Source: Rhynchopus euleeides
Lineage: Eukaryota > Euglenozoa > Diplonemea > Diplonemida > Diplonemidae
DNA length: 64,000 nt
Reading direction: 5' to 3'
NCBI GenBank assembly: GCA_963210315.1
Contig: OY723315.1
Coordinates: 62,001 to 126,000 of the forward strand
The notes beneath the pieces were generated by a model. The model was not told the origin of the DNA. It made no database searches and saw nothing but the letters and a program-made list of their open reading frames with translations. Both the position numbers and the translations under genes were made by a program. This document shows positions 34,801-46,518 of this stretch, in pieces; the stretch's first letter is position 1; each line of letters begins with the position of its first letter.

Positions 34801-37800
34801 CGTGCGGCTCTACCGCGCTGCACCGACTGGATCCTGACAGCGGCAGCCTCCTCCGACAGCGGCTGTGCTGGGGGCTGCTGGGTGTGCCGGGCAGCCCGCT
34901 TCCGCTCAGCCTCCCTGCGTGCAGCACGGCCGCGCTGCACAGCCTGAATGCGGGTGGCAGCGGCATCGGGCGATGGCGGTGCCTTCCCGTGTGTCTTCGA
35001 CCCCGAAGAGTGTGTGGAATGCGAGTCGCTGTCAGACCCAAACAGGGCGTTGAAGAAGTCAGACGCCTTGCTTGAGATGCTGAAGAAGCTGCTGGACTTA
35101 GAAGACTTGGATGACTTGGAAGACTTGCTCGACACGGAGGACCGCCTGCGGGCCTCCTTCTTCTGTGCCGCGCGCTCTGCCTTGCGGCGTGCAACCTCGG
35201 ATGCCTTCCACGCATCGATCTTCTTCTGCTTCGCCTCGGCACGGCGGGCCGCACGCTCCGCCATGCTGTCCTTGCGCTTCGGGGCGGCAGGCTGGTGCAC
35301 CTCCTTGCGCGCAGCACGTCCCCTGTGCACTGCCTGGATGCGTGTGGCGGCCACTGCGTCCTGCTGCTGCTGTGCCTTGCGCTCGAGGGACGCCGACTCC
35401 TCCTCCTTCCGCTGGCGTCGTTCCGCAGATGTGTCACGCGCAACGCGTTGCCGTTGGAGGCACTGGATCTTCACGGCAGCGTTCGACTGGTCGGGTGAGG
35501 GGTCGGCTGTAGATGGCTCTGCCGCGCGCATGGCTGTGGCCTTCTGGCGTGCCGCACGGCCCCTTTGGACGGACTGGATCTTGGTGGCTGCTGCTGCCTC
35601 GTCCATGACGCCAGGCTGGGGGGAGGACCCCTGGTCCACTGCAGCACCCTGTGCCTTGTCAGCCCTCCTCGCAGCAACCTCTTTGCGTGCTGCCCTGCCA
35701 CGCTGCAGTGACTGGATCTTCGTAGCTGCTGCCTCTTCGTCTTTCACACCCGACTTGGCGGCTTCGCTCTTCTGCGCCTTCTCAGCTTTCAAGGCACCAA
35801 CCTCCTTGCGCGCTGTCCTCCCACGCTGCAGTGATTGGATCTTCGTTGCTGCTGCCTCTTCATCAGTTGCACTCGGCTTGGCAGTGTCGCTCTTCTGCGC
35901 CTTCTCAGCCTTCATGGCGTTGACCTCCTTCCGTGCTGTCCTCCCACGTTGTACAGACTGGATCTTCGTTGCCGCAGCGCTCTGTTGTGCATCCGAAGCA
36001 GATTCCTGTGATGTTGACCTAGCCTTGCTTGCGCGCAGCTCCTCCACCTCGCGACGCGCCACATTGCCGCGCTGCAAGGATTGGATCTTCGTCGCTGCTG
36101 CCGACTCAGCTGCAGCTGATTGTTTCTCATCTGCTGCCTTCGCCTTCTCAGCCTTCAGCGCGTCAACCTCCTTCCGCGCTGCCCTCCCACGCTGTACAGA
36201 CTGGATCTTCGTTGCTGCTGACTCCTCGCGGGATGCACCATCAGCAGGTGTCGCTGAGGCTGCACACGCCTTCTTCTCGCGCAGTTCCTCCACCTCACGA
36301 CGTGCCGCCCTGCCACGCTGCAGTGACTGGATCTTCGTTGCTGCTGCCTCTTCATCTTTCGCATCCGACTTGGCAGCGTCGTTCTTCTGCGCCTTCTCAG
36401 CTTTCAAGGCAACAACCTCCTTGCGTGCTGCCCTCCCGCGCTGCAGTGATTGGATCTTCGTTGCTGCTGCCTCTTCGTCTTTTGGCTTCGCAGCTTCACT
36501 CTTCTGCGCCTTCTCAGCCTTCAGCGCGTCAACCTCCTTGCGCGCTGCCCTCCCACGCTGCACAGACTGGATCTTCGTTGCTGCTGACTCCTCGCGGGAT
36601 GCACCATCAGCAGGTGTCGCTGAGTCTGCACACGCCTTCTTAGCTTTCAAGGCAGCAACCTCCTTGCGTGCTGCCTTCCCACGCTGCAATGATTGGATCT
36701 TCGTAGCTGCTGCTTCTTCGTCGGTTGCACTTGGCTTGGCAGCTTCACTCTTCTGCGCCTTCTCAGCCTTCAGCGCATCGACCTCCTTCCGTGCTGCCCT
36801 CCCACGCTGTACAGACTGGATCTTCGTTGCTGCAGCACCCTGCTGCGCCGCCTCAGCTGCCGCAGCCGACTGCTTCTCCTCTGCTGCCTTCGCCTTCTCA
36901 GCCTTCAGCGTGTCGACCTCCTTCCGTGCTGCCCTCCCACGCTGCAGTGACTGGATCTTGGTCGCTGCTGCCTCTTCTTTGGCACCCGACTGGGAATTTT
37001 CGCTCTTCTGCGCCTTCTCAGCTTTCAAGACGGCAACCTCCTTGCGCGCTGCCCTCCCACGCTGCAGTGATTGGATCTTCGTTGCTGCTGCCTCTTCGTC
37101 AGTTGCACTCGGCTTGACAGCTTCGCCCTGCTGCGCCTTCTCAGCCCTCATGGCGTCGACCTCCTTGCGCGCTGCCCTCCCACGTTGCACAGACTGGATC
37201 TTCGTTGCCGCAGCACCCTGTTGCGCCGCCTCAGCTGCCGCAGCCGACTGCTTCTCCTCTGCCGCATTCGCCTTCTCAGCCTTCAACGTGTCGACCTCCT
37301 TCCGTGCCGCCCTCCCACGCTGCAGTGACTGGATCTTGGTAGCTGCTGCCTCTTCATCTTTCGCACTTGACTTGGCAGCTTCACTCTGCTGTGCCTTCTC
37401 AGCTTTCAAGACGGCGACCTGCTTGCGCGCTGCCCTCCCACGCTGGAGTGATTGGATCTTAGTTGCCGCTGCCTCTTCGTCGTGTGATTTTGACTTCGCA
37501 GCTTCACTCTTCTGCGCTTTCTCAGCCTTCAAGGCACCAACCCCCTTGCGCGCTGCCCTCCCGCGCTGTACAGACTGGATCTTCGTTGCCGCAGCACCCT
37601 GTTGCGCCGCCTCAGCTGCCGCAGCCGACCTCTCCTCCTCCGCCGCCTTCGCCTTCTCAGCCTTCAGCGCGTCAACCTCCTTCCGCGCCACCCTCCCACG
37701 CTGCACAGACTGGATCTTCGTCGCCGCCGCCGCCTCGCCACCCTGCCCCCCACTGCCTGCCCCTGCCGCCCCACCGGGCACACCCCCCGCCACCGCGCTG

Positions 37801-40800
37801 CCACCCCCTCCAGCACACGGCACATCCGCCACCTCACACACGCCACCACCCTCACCTCCACCACCACCACCACCACCCCCCTCTTCGCCCTCCACCATCT
37901 GCCCTAGCTGCCCCCCGTCCTCCGCCACCCCCGCCACGGCATCTATCTGCTTGTCCGCCGCTGCTGCCTCTGCACGCCGCACAGAAGTGCCTTTGCGCGC
38001 CACCCTGCCGCGCTGCACCGACTGGATCTTCGTCGCAGCGCTCTCCCGGGCCGCCGCCTCTGCCGCTACCCGCCGTGCCTCCTCCTCCGCCTCCTCCACC
38101 TCCCGCTGCTGCTGCTGCCGACGGAGCACCGCAACCTTCTGCCGCGAAACCCTGGCCCTCCCGGCGCCCTGCAGCAGCGTTGCCGCACGCACCTGCGCCT
38201 CCTCCATTTCGCGCCTCCCCCGCTCCACCTCCTCCGCCTCAGCCTCCGCCTCCTGCCGCAGCTTCTCCCTCCCAGCCTCCTCCTCCTCCATCTCCCGCCT
38301 CCGCCCCGCCTCCGCCTCCTGCCGCAGCCTCTCCCGCTCCTCCTCCGCCCCCTCCTTCTCCCGCCGCTTCTCCCCAACCCGCCTGCGCGCAACCCTGCCC
38401 CTCTCGGCGGTCTGTATGGCCACCGCTGCGCGGCTCTCCCTCCCCTCCCTCTCCCTCTGCCGCACCACCGCCACCTCGGCACGCCCCACCCGACCCCTCT
38501 GCACGGCCTGCAGCCTCGCCGCGGCAGCAGCCTGCCTCTCTGCGCGCTCAACCTTCCTCGCCTTCGCCTCCTGCCGAGCCACCCCACCGCGGTGCACCGC
38601 CTGGATGCGTGTGGCTGCCAGCTCCCTCCCATCATCCGCTGCGCTGATCTCCTCATCCAGCATGTCGCTGATGGGGCTGCGCACCGACTCCGGCTCCGGC
38701 TTGCTGCTGGACAGCGCGAGGGTCGCCGTGGTGCCGGTCTCCCCCTCCGCCCCCCGCAGCGACCCCTGTGCCGCCGCCTCCTCCTCCTCCGCATCGATCG
38801 CCCCCCTCTCCCGTGCCTCCTCCGCCTCCAACGCGCCCAACGCCTCCGCCAGCTCCGCAGCTTGCGTCGCCGCGGTCCGCGTCATCTGCCAATCAATCAC
38901 CGTCCTATAGATCTCCATGCGCTGCCCCTGCTCCTCGCCCTGCAGCGCCTCCACCCCACCCTCCCACTGGTCCTCCAGGGCGTCGAGCTGCCTGTCGCAG
39001 GCGGAGGCGAAGGTCTCCCCGAAGGAGCGGAGCATGCCCTTCCACTCGGTGCCCTCCAGCTTCGCCAGGGAGGCGCGCCCTGCCGCCTCCCCCTCCTGGA
39101 GGGGGCCCACCTCTGTGTACTCCACAGGGGATGCCCGGCGCGCGAGGAAGCGCCGGATTGCGCGTTGTATGATGGGCGCCATCGTGGCGCGGCGCTCCAT
39201 CCGCAGCGAGACGAGGTGCTTCATCAGGCGGAGAAGGGTGGGGTCGCGGTGGGGCAGCGCCTGGCGTGCGATCTCGGCAGCCTCGACGGCGTGCTCCTCG
39301 GCGAGGCGGAGGCTGCGCTGCCGCCGCATCACCGACAGGTGGTAGAGAAATATCGCGGTGTGCGCGCTGACGGGCTGCGCCGCGCGGTGCACCGCGAGCC
39401 CCTGCAGGCAGAGCTCGATGGCGAAATCCGCCTTCTCCGCCTTCAGGTCGGGTGCCATCCCCTGCGCGGCGCAGCGGCGGTGTGTGAATAGCGCCAGGCG
39501 GAGCAGCATCGCGGCGGTGTCGACGTGCCTCTCCCCCATGGCGGTCGACATGATTGTGACGGCATCGCGCAGCTTGTGCTCCGCGCCCTCCGTGTCGCCG
39601 CACTTCTCCCGCAGCCTCCCCTGCTCCGCCAGGCTGAACGCGATGTCGGCATGCGCGCCGGAGTGGACATTCTCATATATGTCCTGCAGCATGCCGTGCT
39701 CCTCCAGGGCCCCCTCCAGATCCCCCGTGTCCTCCAGCACGCTCGCCAGCAGCAGCTTGGGATCCACCAGGCTCCGCAGCGCCACCTGCGGCATCAGCCT
39801 CCGCGTCACGGTGTTCGCCTCCTGCAGCAGCTGGATGACCCCCTGGTGGTGGTGCCTCGCCGCAGCGTCGGATGGTGCACCGCCCCTGGCATCGGAGAGG
39901 ACGGAGATGCTGGTCTCGGCGAGGGGGCGTGCCGCGAGGCGCACCTCCTGCAGCACCACCTGGGCGTGCTCCAGCAGGCAGGCGTACAGCGTCAGGTCGG
40001 AGATGTTCCCCGCAGGGGTGCCGAGGTCGCCCCGGAGGCATTTCGCGCACTCTTCATATTTCGCGCAAAGGCTGTCATGCGGGGCCTTCGTCAGGCGCAG
40101 CACACGAGCCTCCATAAGGCTGACCACGGCGCGCTGCAGCGCAGTGCCGCCCTGCTGGAGGAGGAGCTCCCCTGCGTGTTGGATCTGCCGCATCGCCAGC
40201 TCGGTGTCCCCCAGCACGCAGGAGAGGACCGCGCAGTCTGCCAGGTCATCGTAGCTCGACACCCTCCTGCAGAGGACCAAGGCATGCGAGAGGTCCTTCT
40301 CTGCCACGGCGCGGGACAGCGGCGAGCTGATGAGGCGTGACATGAGGGCGGAGCGCGGTGCGATGTCGACAAAGCTGCCTTTGGAGAAGATCGTCATGGT
40401 GAGCTGGCAGATCCTGCGGAACAGCATCTGCCTGTCGCACTCCGCAGGGATGAGGGGGTGATCCGCTGCGCAGGGGAATTTCTCCCGCGCGATGCCGTCG
40501 AGCAGCAGGCCCCAGTAGTCATGCGTGTTCTCCAGCACGGCACCCACCAGCCTGCTGGAGCACATCAAAAAGAGCTCGATGTCGACGCTTTTTAGAGAGC
40601 GCATCTCCACCCGCATGATGGCTTTGACGCACCGCGCCACCACCTCCGTGGTCAGGATGGAGGCCGCCTCGGCGTTCCCCGCGCGCTTCGCGGCGGAGCG
40701 TGCCTCCCCCAGCATGCACAGGTTGATACCCTTCGCGTGGAGCTCCCCCAGCAGGTCTGTGATGCGGTAGGCCTGCCCGCGCAGATCCCTGCTGGTGCCG

Positions 40801-41855
40801 GAGTGCCCCGACCCGGATGAGATGCTGCTCTCCTGCGACACGAGGGTCCGCCCCAGGGGCGTCAGCGGGGTTTCCACGCGGGGGCTGTGCAGCCACTGCC
40901 GCACGCAGGCCTGGAGGGCTGTGTTGTCGCTGCTGAGGGCGCCGCTGGAGACGCTCTCCGGGAGGAGCTTGCCTGTCACCCGAGCGAGCTCCGGGCGGCG
41001 GAGTTTGACGTAGCCTGCAGGGCCTGAGGATTCGGGCATCGGGAGGAGGCACAGCATGCGGTGCACGTCTGTGAGGTAGGCCCGCCCATCCAGGGAGTAG
41101 GACAGATGCACCTCGTCCAGCGAGCGGCGCTCCAGCCGGCAGAAGTCGCAGAGGCGGCGCAGGAGAGACAGCTCCGCGTCGGTGTTGCTGCCCCTGGGGG
41201 TGCTGGGGGTGTCGTGTTCGTCCAGCTTGACGCAGGCGGTGACGGTGAAGGGGTGTCCCCTGCATATCACCACCACGCAGAGCGGCGCGGCGAGCCCGAC
41301 GATGCGTGAGGTGGCGACCTGCTCCAGGCAGCGGAGCACGCTCTTCGCCTGCACCATGGAGTCCCACGCCTGGTAGACAATGCCGTTCTTCCGGTAGACG
41401 GGGTGCAGCAGGCCTGCGGAGGGGATGCTCCGCTCGTCGTCATCCAGCAGCAGCTCGGAGGCGATGGTTGTAGCGACTGGGATGATGTGGCGTGTGAAGT
41501 CGTCAACAAGGCGTTTGAGGCCCGCCTGTCGGGTGGTGAATTCGTCTGCGGTGGAGAAGGGCTGGTTGAGCAGGTCTTGGAACCGCATGTTCCAAGGCTC
41601 CATGTGTGGGACGCTGGCGCGGCACAGCACGTTGTAGCAGGCGTGGAAGCTCTCGATGTCGTCCGGCGTGACGTATTTCCCGCGCCGCTCCTGCCACATC
41701 CGCAGCATGACCTCCGGCTTCGCCGCAGAGATGACCTGCTTGCCCTTCTTCCGCTTCGTGCTGCTGTTGTTGCTCAGGGTGCGCCCCACCGCCCTCACCC
41801 CCACGAAGCTGCTCCCCTTCTCCGACCCATCAGAGGAGTCGCTCTGCACAGACAT
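31813..41855 (-). CDS. Giant CLU-TPR-IQ repeat protein (3,171 residues)
   Basis: Six exons: 41855-33768, 33657-33478, 33344-33270, 33220-33123, 32995-32915 and 32806-31813. Introns 1-3 are phase 0 and introns 4-5 phase 2; every join keeps the frame. The start is the ATG of MSVQSDSSDGSEKG; an upstream in-frame codon at 41921 is GTG, not ATG. About residues 50-500 resemble the CLU (clustered-mitochondria) region: PWNMRFQDLLNQP, LAAPLCVVVICRGHPFTVTA, LDGRAYLTDVHRMLCLLP, KLRRPELARVTGKLLPES and LHAKGINLCMLGEAR. Helical TPR-like pairs follow to about 880 (DTGDLEGALEEHGML, HVDTAAMLLRLALF). From about 895 to 2690 there are roughly 37 IQ motifs, mostly AATKIQS(V/L)QRGRAARK at about 40-residue spacing with Ala/Lys/Glu linkers; IQ motifs bind calmodulin or related light chains. 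The last 480 residues are helical then basic. It is probably a calmodulin-loaded scaffold. The Gly-rich insert near 37740-37910 is in frame but could hide an unrecognised intron. Confidence 0.85.
33790..37740 (-). repeat. Coding tandem repeat encoding the IQ array
   Basis: Within exon 1 the DNA repeats with a period of about 110-140 bp, most regularly from 35550 to 37740. The conserved block encodes AATKIQS(V/L)QRGRAARKEV. Units with SVQ and SLQ tend to alternate. Longer segments such as AKAAEEKQSAAAAEAAQQGA and ATPADGASREESAATKIQS recur, showing multi-unit duplications. The same block read on the plus strand gives a false 1,320-codon open frame (34948-38910). Confidence 0.85.
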
Positions 41856-43071
41856 CCCGCCGGGTAACAGGGCTGCCCCAGGAGACGGCCTCCGGGATGG
41901 GGCTGGGGGTGGCTGTGCCACCCACGACCCTACCGCAGGCCCCGTGCCTGCAACATCTGTGGGTGGGTGTGGTGTGGGGTGGTGGCGCGACAGAAGGTAA
42001 TGCCTGCCGGGGGCCAGAGGGGCACGAAAGGAAAAGCAACAACAGGCTGGGGCGGTGTTGTGTGGTGATGTGAGATGCGAGAGAAAGGGGGGTGGGTGGG
42101 TGGGTGGGTGAGGCGGGGATGGGGTGGGGGGAGTGGAGGGGGTGCGGCCTTGTAATCAGGGAATCTTGTGGAGAGGGAGAAAAGCGTGTTGTATCCTGGC
42201 AGGGCAGTCAGCCCGCACACGGCAGCCCGAAACGACGAGGCGGGGAAAAGATATCCGATGGATGCGGATGCGGGGGTGTGGAAGTGGAAGTGGAAAGGAA
42301 TATATTTCATGGTTTGGAGGAGTTTCACCTCCTGTTCTTGTATTTCAAGCGGTGTGCCTGTGTGCATGTTTTGCTTGGGCTATTTTTTTCGGACACCGGT
42401 TCTCTGCTGGTTGGCTGCTGGGGTTGGCTGAGACAGACGTGTCCCGTTCTCACCTCTTCTGTGCAGCCGTCCTGCTGTCTATATAACTGCAGCGCATACC
42501 CTCTTGGCCTGCCGTGCGAAGTGCGGCGGCAGGCCCAGGGAACGCGCCGCAGAGGGACCGGCCGATCACATCAGGTGCAAGAACACGCCAGCCCCAGCGG
42601 TCTTCAAAACTTGTGTGTTCGTGCCGTGGGATGCATTTCGCACCCAGGCAGAAGATGAAGAAGCTCGCACGCATCGCAATGCGCACGGAAAAGGCTGTAA
42701 AAGGAACGAAACGCGTCTTGTGTTGTGTGTGGAAGACAAGAAGACGAGACGTGAAAAGGCAAAGAGGGAGACTCCGTTCCCCCGCAAAGGGGTCGGGGTT
42801 GTGGCACGGTGGGCACAACAGGAAGGGAAGGGGTGTGCACCACAGCCGCCACGCATGACACGCCGGGCCGTTTGGGGCTGAGTGAGCCTGCACACGGTTG
42901 CATAGTGCCAAGCGAGTGGCGCTGTGGTTGCGATCGTTGATATGGGCTGATGGGGGTCATGAGTCATCAAGTAACAAGAAAATCAAATATTTGTTTGTTT
43001 GTTCCAAACCGGGCATGCGGCGCACATGCAAGTTGAAGTATAATACGCGGCGAGCAGCTGCACCCTGCAGC
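41856..43071. other. Spacer, 1.2 kb
   Basis: Intergenic region upstream of the giant gene. It contains a (GGGT)n stretch at 42087-42112 and a TATATA word at 42480-42485 about 620 bp from the start codon, too far to call a promoter. No gene seen; the plus-strand frames at 42092-42911 are biased shadows. Confidence 0.5.
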
Positions 43072-45915
43072 CTAGAACGGCCCGGCACCACCCTCACCGC
43101 CCTCGCCACCCTCACCACCGGTGCCAGGCTCCCCGCCGTTCCCACCCTCCGGCAGCGGCACACCGCCCTCACCACCCTCCCCACCCTCACCGCCCTCTGG
43201 CAGCGGGGGGGTGGGGGACACCGGCACGGTGGTGACGCACTCCCCGCACGCAACGCCCTCGCCCTCACCCGCACCCTCAGGCGCAGCGGAGCACCAGTTG
43301 GACACACACAGCCCGCCCTCGCCGCTGGCAGCCGCATCCCACACGCACTCGTCCTGCTGTGCGCACTCGCTGTCGGACAGCGCGCCACAGTCCGCAGCCC
43401 CACGCCGCACAAACACCGCCACGTTCGTCAGCGGCTGGTCCAGCGGCGGGGTCTCCAGCACCGTCCCGGCAGGCACCACCTTCTGGAACGCCACCATCGC
43501 GAACTCGTTCCCCAGCATGAAGGTCTTGAAGGTGGGGGCGCAGTCCCCGGCGCTCCACCCCGCCTCGGGCAGCAGTGTCGGCAGGCCCCCGTTCGTCGCC
43601 GACGAGCACGGGGGGCAGTGGTACGTCGCAATCACCACCTCGCACGGCGCGTCCGTGCAGCTCTCGGGGCACTCCACGCGCAGCGTGCTGCCTGCAGGGA
43701 TCGCCGCATCGTCCACGGGGAAGTACACCTTCGTCTCCGCCGTGCGCAGCTCACCGGGGATGTTCGTCAGCGACGTCTCCTCCCCCTCGCCCCCTGCGCT
43801 GGGCCACGCGGGCATCCCCTCCGTCACGGGCTCCCCCTCGCCCCAGTCGACGGCCCCACCCTCGCCAGCCTCACCGCCCTCCCCGCCCTCGGGCTCCACC
43901 ACAGCAACGTCGACCGTCTCCTCCACACACTCCGGCGCCGGCGTGGCACCGGGGGCCAGCGTGGCAGTGCCCTGCGGCGCGGGAGTCGTTGCACCGCCAG
44001 GGGCAGCGGTGGCAGGACCCGTCGTCACACCCGGTGCCACGGTCGAAGAGCCCTGTGGCGCACCCGTTGCTGACGGGCCCTCAGGAGGCGTTGCGGTCTC
44101 ACCCGCACCCGGTGCCATCGTAGCGCGGCCCTGCGGCACAGGGGTCGTCGCCGCGCCGGGGGCAGAGGTCGAAGGCATCGGTGTCGCACCCGCACCCGGT
44201 GCCAGCGTGGCAGAGCCACGCGGTGTGGGGGTCGCACCCGCACCCGGTGCCATCGTAGCGCGGCCCTGCGGCACAGGGGTCGTCGCCGTCCCGGGTGCTG
44301 CAGTCGAAGGTGTCGGCGTCGCACTGCCCTGCGGCACAGGCGTGGCTGACGGGCCCTCAGGAGGCGTCGCCGTCTCACCCGCACCCGGTGCCAGCGTGGC
44401 ACGGCCCTGCGGCACAGGCGTCGCCACCGTGCCGGGGGCAGAGGTCGAAGGCGCCTGCGGCGTGGGGGTCGCACCCGCACCCGGCGACAGTGTGGAGCGG
44501 CCCTGCGGCGCACCCGTCTCGACCGTGCCGGTGCCGGGGGCCGCCGTGGGGGTTGCGGCAGGCGCCGCCGTGGCAGGGGCACCGGTCATCGGGACGGCAG
44601 TGGGGGCGGGCGCCAGAGTGGGCATCGGCGTCGGTGCGGGTGTGCTCTCGCGGCACACCTTCACGTGCATCGCGAAGTACAGGCACGACGGGACGGACCC
44701 GCTGAAGCGGAACTTGTGCAGCCCGTCGCGCGAGGTCTTGTACGGGAAGTGTGCCGGGACCGCGCTGAACCGCCCGTAGCGGCGCTGCGGCAGCTTCGTC
44801 CGCCCGATCCACATCGACGCCTCCTCCACCGCCCACCCGTCCACCAGGTCGATCGTCACCTCCACCCCCGACCCCTCCACCTCGAGCTCCACCTCACCCG
44901 CTGTGAAGCCGCCGTGCGCCCCGGTGCACTTCTTGGCCCCGCTCACGAGCTCAAACACCTCGCTCCCCTTCGACACAGAGTTGGTCCACCCGATCTGCGA
45001 CACCCCGCGCGGCCGCTCGCAGTTCCGCATCCCCCGGAAGCACTGTGCCTTCTTCCCCTGCACCCACGCCTCCACGCACTCGTCCTCCGGACCCTCAGGC
45101 CCCTCAGTCGCCTCGGGCCCTTCAGGTCCTTCGGGCGACGGCGTCGGCACCCGCGTCCGCTCCCCCGCCTCCTCCCCCTCCACCTCGCACACCTCGACGT
45201 GCATCGCAAGGTACAGCGACGACGGCATCGCCCCGTTCCGGAACCGGAACTTGTGCAGCCCCTCGCGCGACGTCTTGTACGGGAACTTCTCGGCTGACGC
45301 GCTGTACTCTCCGTACGACTTTGCGGGAAGCTTGTCGCTGCCGATCCACATGGCTGCCTCGTCCAGCCGCCACCCGCGGGTCGTCTCCACCGTCACCTCC
45401 ATCCCGGCGTCCGACACCTCGACAACAGCCCCGCCGGCCAGCTTCCCGCGGCTTGTCTCGCACTTCTCAGCCCCGGCCCACAGCTCGAGCGACTCCGTCC
45501 CCTTGTGGATCCGGTTCGTCCACCCCCACTCCCCGTTCTTCTGGCACCCCTTCATGCTGCTGAAGCACATGGGCAGCTCCCCCTTCACCCATGCCGTGTG
45601 GCACTTCTCCTTGTGCTTGTTGTTCGTCTTGTTGTTGTTGTTGTTGCTGCCCCCGTACTTGTTCTCGCCCTTGCTCTTGCTCTTGTTCTTCCACCGCTTG
45701 TAGCTGCCGCCCTTGCTCTTACTCTTGCTTTTGCTTTTGCTCTTGCTCTTGCGGTAGCCACTGCCCTCACTGCTCTTGCCGGAGTGCTTGTCCTTCCCTC
45801 CATACTTGCTCTTGTAGTAGCTCCCGCGGCTCGCATGCTTCGACTTGGAGTAGTACGCATCCGCGCAGCACGCCATCAACGCCACCAGCAGCAGCGATGT
45901 CACAGCCCCTCGCAT
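43072..45915 (-). CDS. Secreted mucin-like protein with two lectin-like domains
   Basis: Single exon, 947 residues. The start is the ATG at 45915 opening the signal peptide MRGAVTSLLLVALMACCADA; an in-frame ATG at 46017 would place 34 residues before it and spoil the signal. A Ser/Lys/Tyr/Gly-rich basic region (about 21-100, with KSKSKSKSKSK and a run of five Asn) comes first. Two homologous domains of about 140 residues follow (about 105 and 285): C.(T/E)AWV.G....CF, GWTN....G, (S/A)GA.KC, (A/S)MWIG...LP, FPYKTSR(E/D)GLHKFRF and Y(L/F)AMHV.VC. Surface domains of this general pattern occur in bacteria and algae, but I cannot name the family. A Thr/Pro/Ala mucin-like tract (about 430-680, units like PQGRATMAPGAGATPTP) and a cysteine-containing domain follow, ending in a Gly/Glu-rich tail. 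Probably extracellular matrix or cell wall. Confidence 0.8.
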   Translation of the reverse strand: MRGAVTSLLLVALMACCADAYYSKSKHASRGSYYKSKYGGKDKHSGKSSEGSGYRKSKSKSKSKSKSKGGSYKRWKNKSKSKGENKYGGSNNNNNKTNNKHKEKCHTAWVKGELPMCFSSMKGCQKNGEWGWTNRIHKGTESLELWAGAEKCETSRGKLAGGAVVEVSDAGMEVTVETTRGWRLDEAAMWIGSDKLPAKSYGEYSASAEKFPYKTSREGLHKFRFRNGAMPSSLYLAMHVEVCEVEGEEAGERTRVPTPSPEGPEGPEATEGPEGPEDECVEAWVQGKKAQCFRGMRNCERPRGVSQIGWTNSVSKGSEVFELVSGAKKCTGAHGGFTAGEVELEVEGSGVEVTIDLVDGWAVEEASMWIGRTKLPQRRYGRFSAVPAHFPYKTSRDGLHKFRFSGSVPSCLYFAMHVKVCRESTPAPTPMPTLAPAPTAVPMTGAPATAAPAATPTAAPGTGTVETGAPQGRSTLSPGAGATPTPQAPSTSAPGTVATPVPQGRATLAPGAGETATPPEGPSATPVPQGSATPTPSTAAPGTATTPVPQGRATMAPGAGATPTPRGSATLAPGAGATPMPSTSAPGAATTPVPQGRATMAPGAGETATPPEGPSATGAPQGSSTVAPGVTTGPATAAPGGATTPAPQGTATLAPGATPAPECVEETVDVAVVEPEGGEGGEAGEGGAVDWGEGEPVTEGMPAWPSAGGEGEETSLTNIPGELRTAETKVYFPVDDAAIPAGSTLRVECPESCTDAPCEVVIATYHCPPCSSATNGGLPTLLPEAGWSAGDCAPTFKTFMLGNEFAMVAFQKVVPAGTVLETPPLDQPLTNVAVFVRRGAADCGALSDSECAQQDECVWDAAASGEGGLCVSNWCSAAPEGAGEGEGVACGECVTTVPVSPTPPLPEGGEGGEGGEGGVPLPEGGNGGEPGTGGEGGEGGEGGAGPF

Positions 45916-46518
45916 GGCGACGCCTTCCAAACAACTGTCCAACCGGTTTGTGCTCGAGTGTGCACGTGTGAATGTACCTGCTCCGTGGGTGGTGGGTATT
46001 CGGGACTCGGCAACCATGTGATCAGCCTGCAGGGGTGGGCGAAGAGGGGATCAAGCTGGGAGGGCGAGGGGCATCGTGCGTTCCATTGGCTGCGATCCTG
46101 ATGTCCTCACTTGAGGGGGACGGATTTCCACGGGCCGCACGTCAGCTCCGTTTCCGCCCCTCCCCGTGCAGCGGGATCAGCAGTACTAGTCGTAGAGTAG
46201 AAGTGGCAGGCGGGCTGCCGTAGAGAAGCGAAAATATGGGGAGGTAAAACCGAGGAAGAGGAAGAGGAAAGGATGCGAAAAGGTTTGCCAGCTGCACCGA
46301 TTGCTGATTACCGGTTAGGTCCGGGTATGCCATCGAGAGCAGGGGGGTCAAGCGTGAAACACAGACACAGGCAAATGGCACACGCGCCTTGTCGACACGG
46401 GTGCGCTCGAAAGCACGCTCCATGCATGACCATCATCGGCCGCAGCAGGCCACAGCGCTCGGATGCGCTTGTTGGACTGCTGTTGTTTCGGATGCGTGCC
46501 ACGCTTGCAGACACTCGC
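45916..46518. other. Spacer, 0.6 kb
   Basis: Intergenic sequence between two secreted-protein genes, carrying purine-rich GAGGAAGAGGAAGAGG at 46249-46266. No gene recognised. Confidence 0.5.

Noticed and set aside
34948..38910. 1,320-codon open frame on the plus strand
   Set aside because: It is the antisense shadow of the IQ array; the minus strand gives coherent domains and valid splice joins.
41856..41921. Start of the giant gene at 41921
   Set aside because: That codon is GTG on the minus strand; the first in-frame ATG is at 41855.
42477..42490. TATATA box as promoter of the giant gene
   Set aside because: It is about 620 bp from the start codon with no supporting signal.
42092..42970. 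Several 110-190 codon frames in the 42-43 kb spacer
   Set aside because: Overlapping frames on both strands, no domain, no splice structure and biased composition.
43121..44779. 552-codon plus-strand frame (Pro/Gly/Ala repeats)
   Set aside because: Antisense of the mucin tract of the secreted protein, which has a signal peptide and conserved domains on the minus strand.
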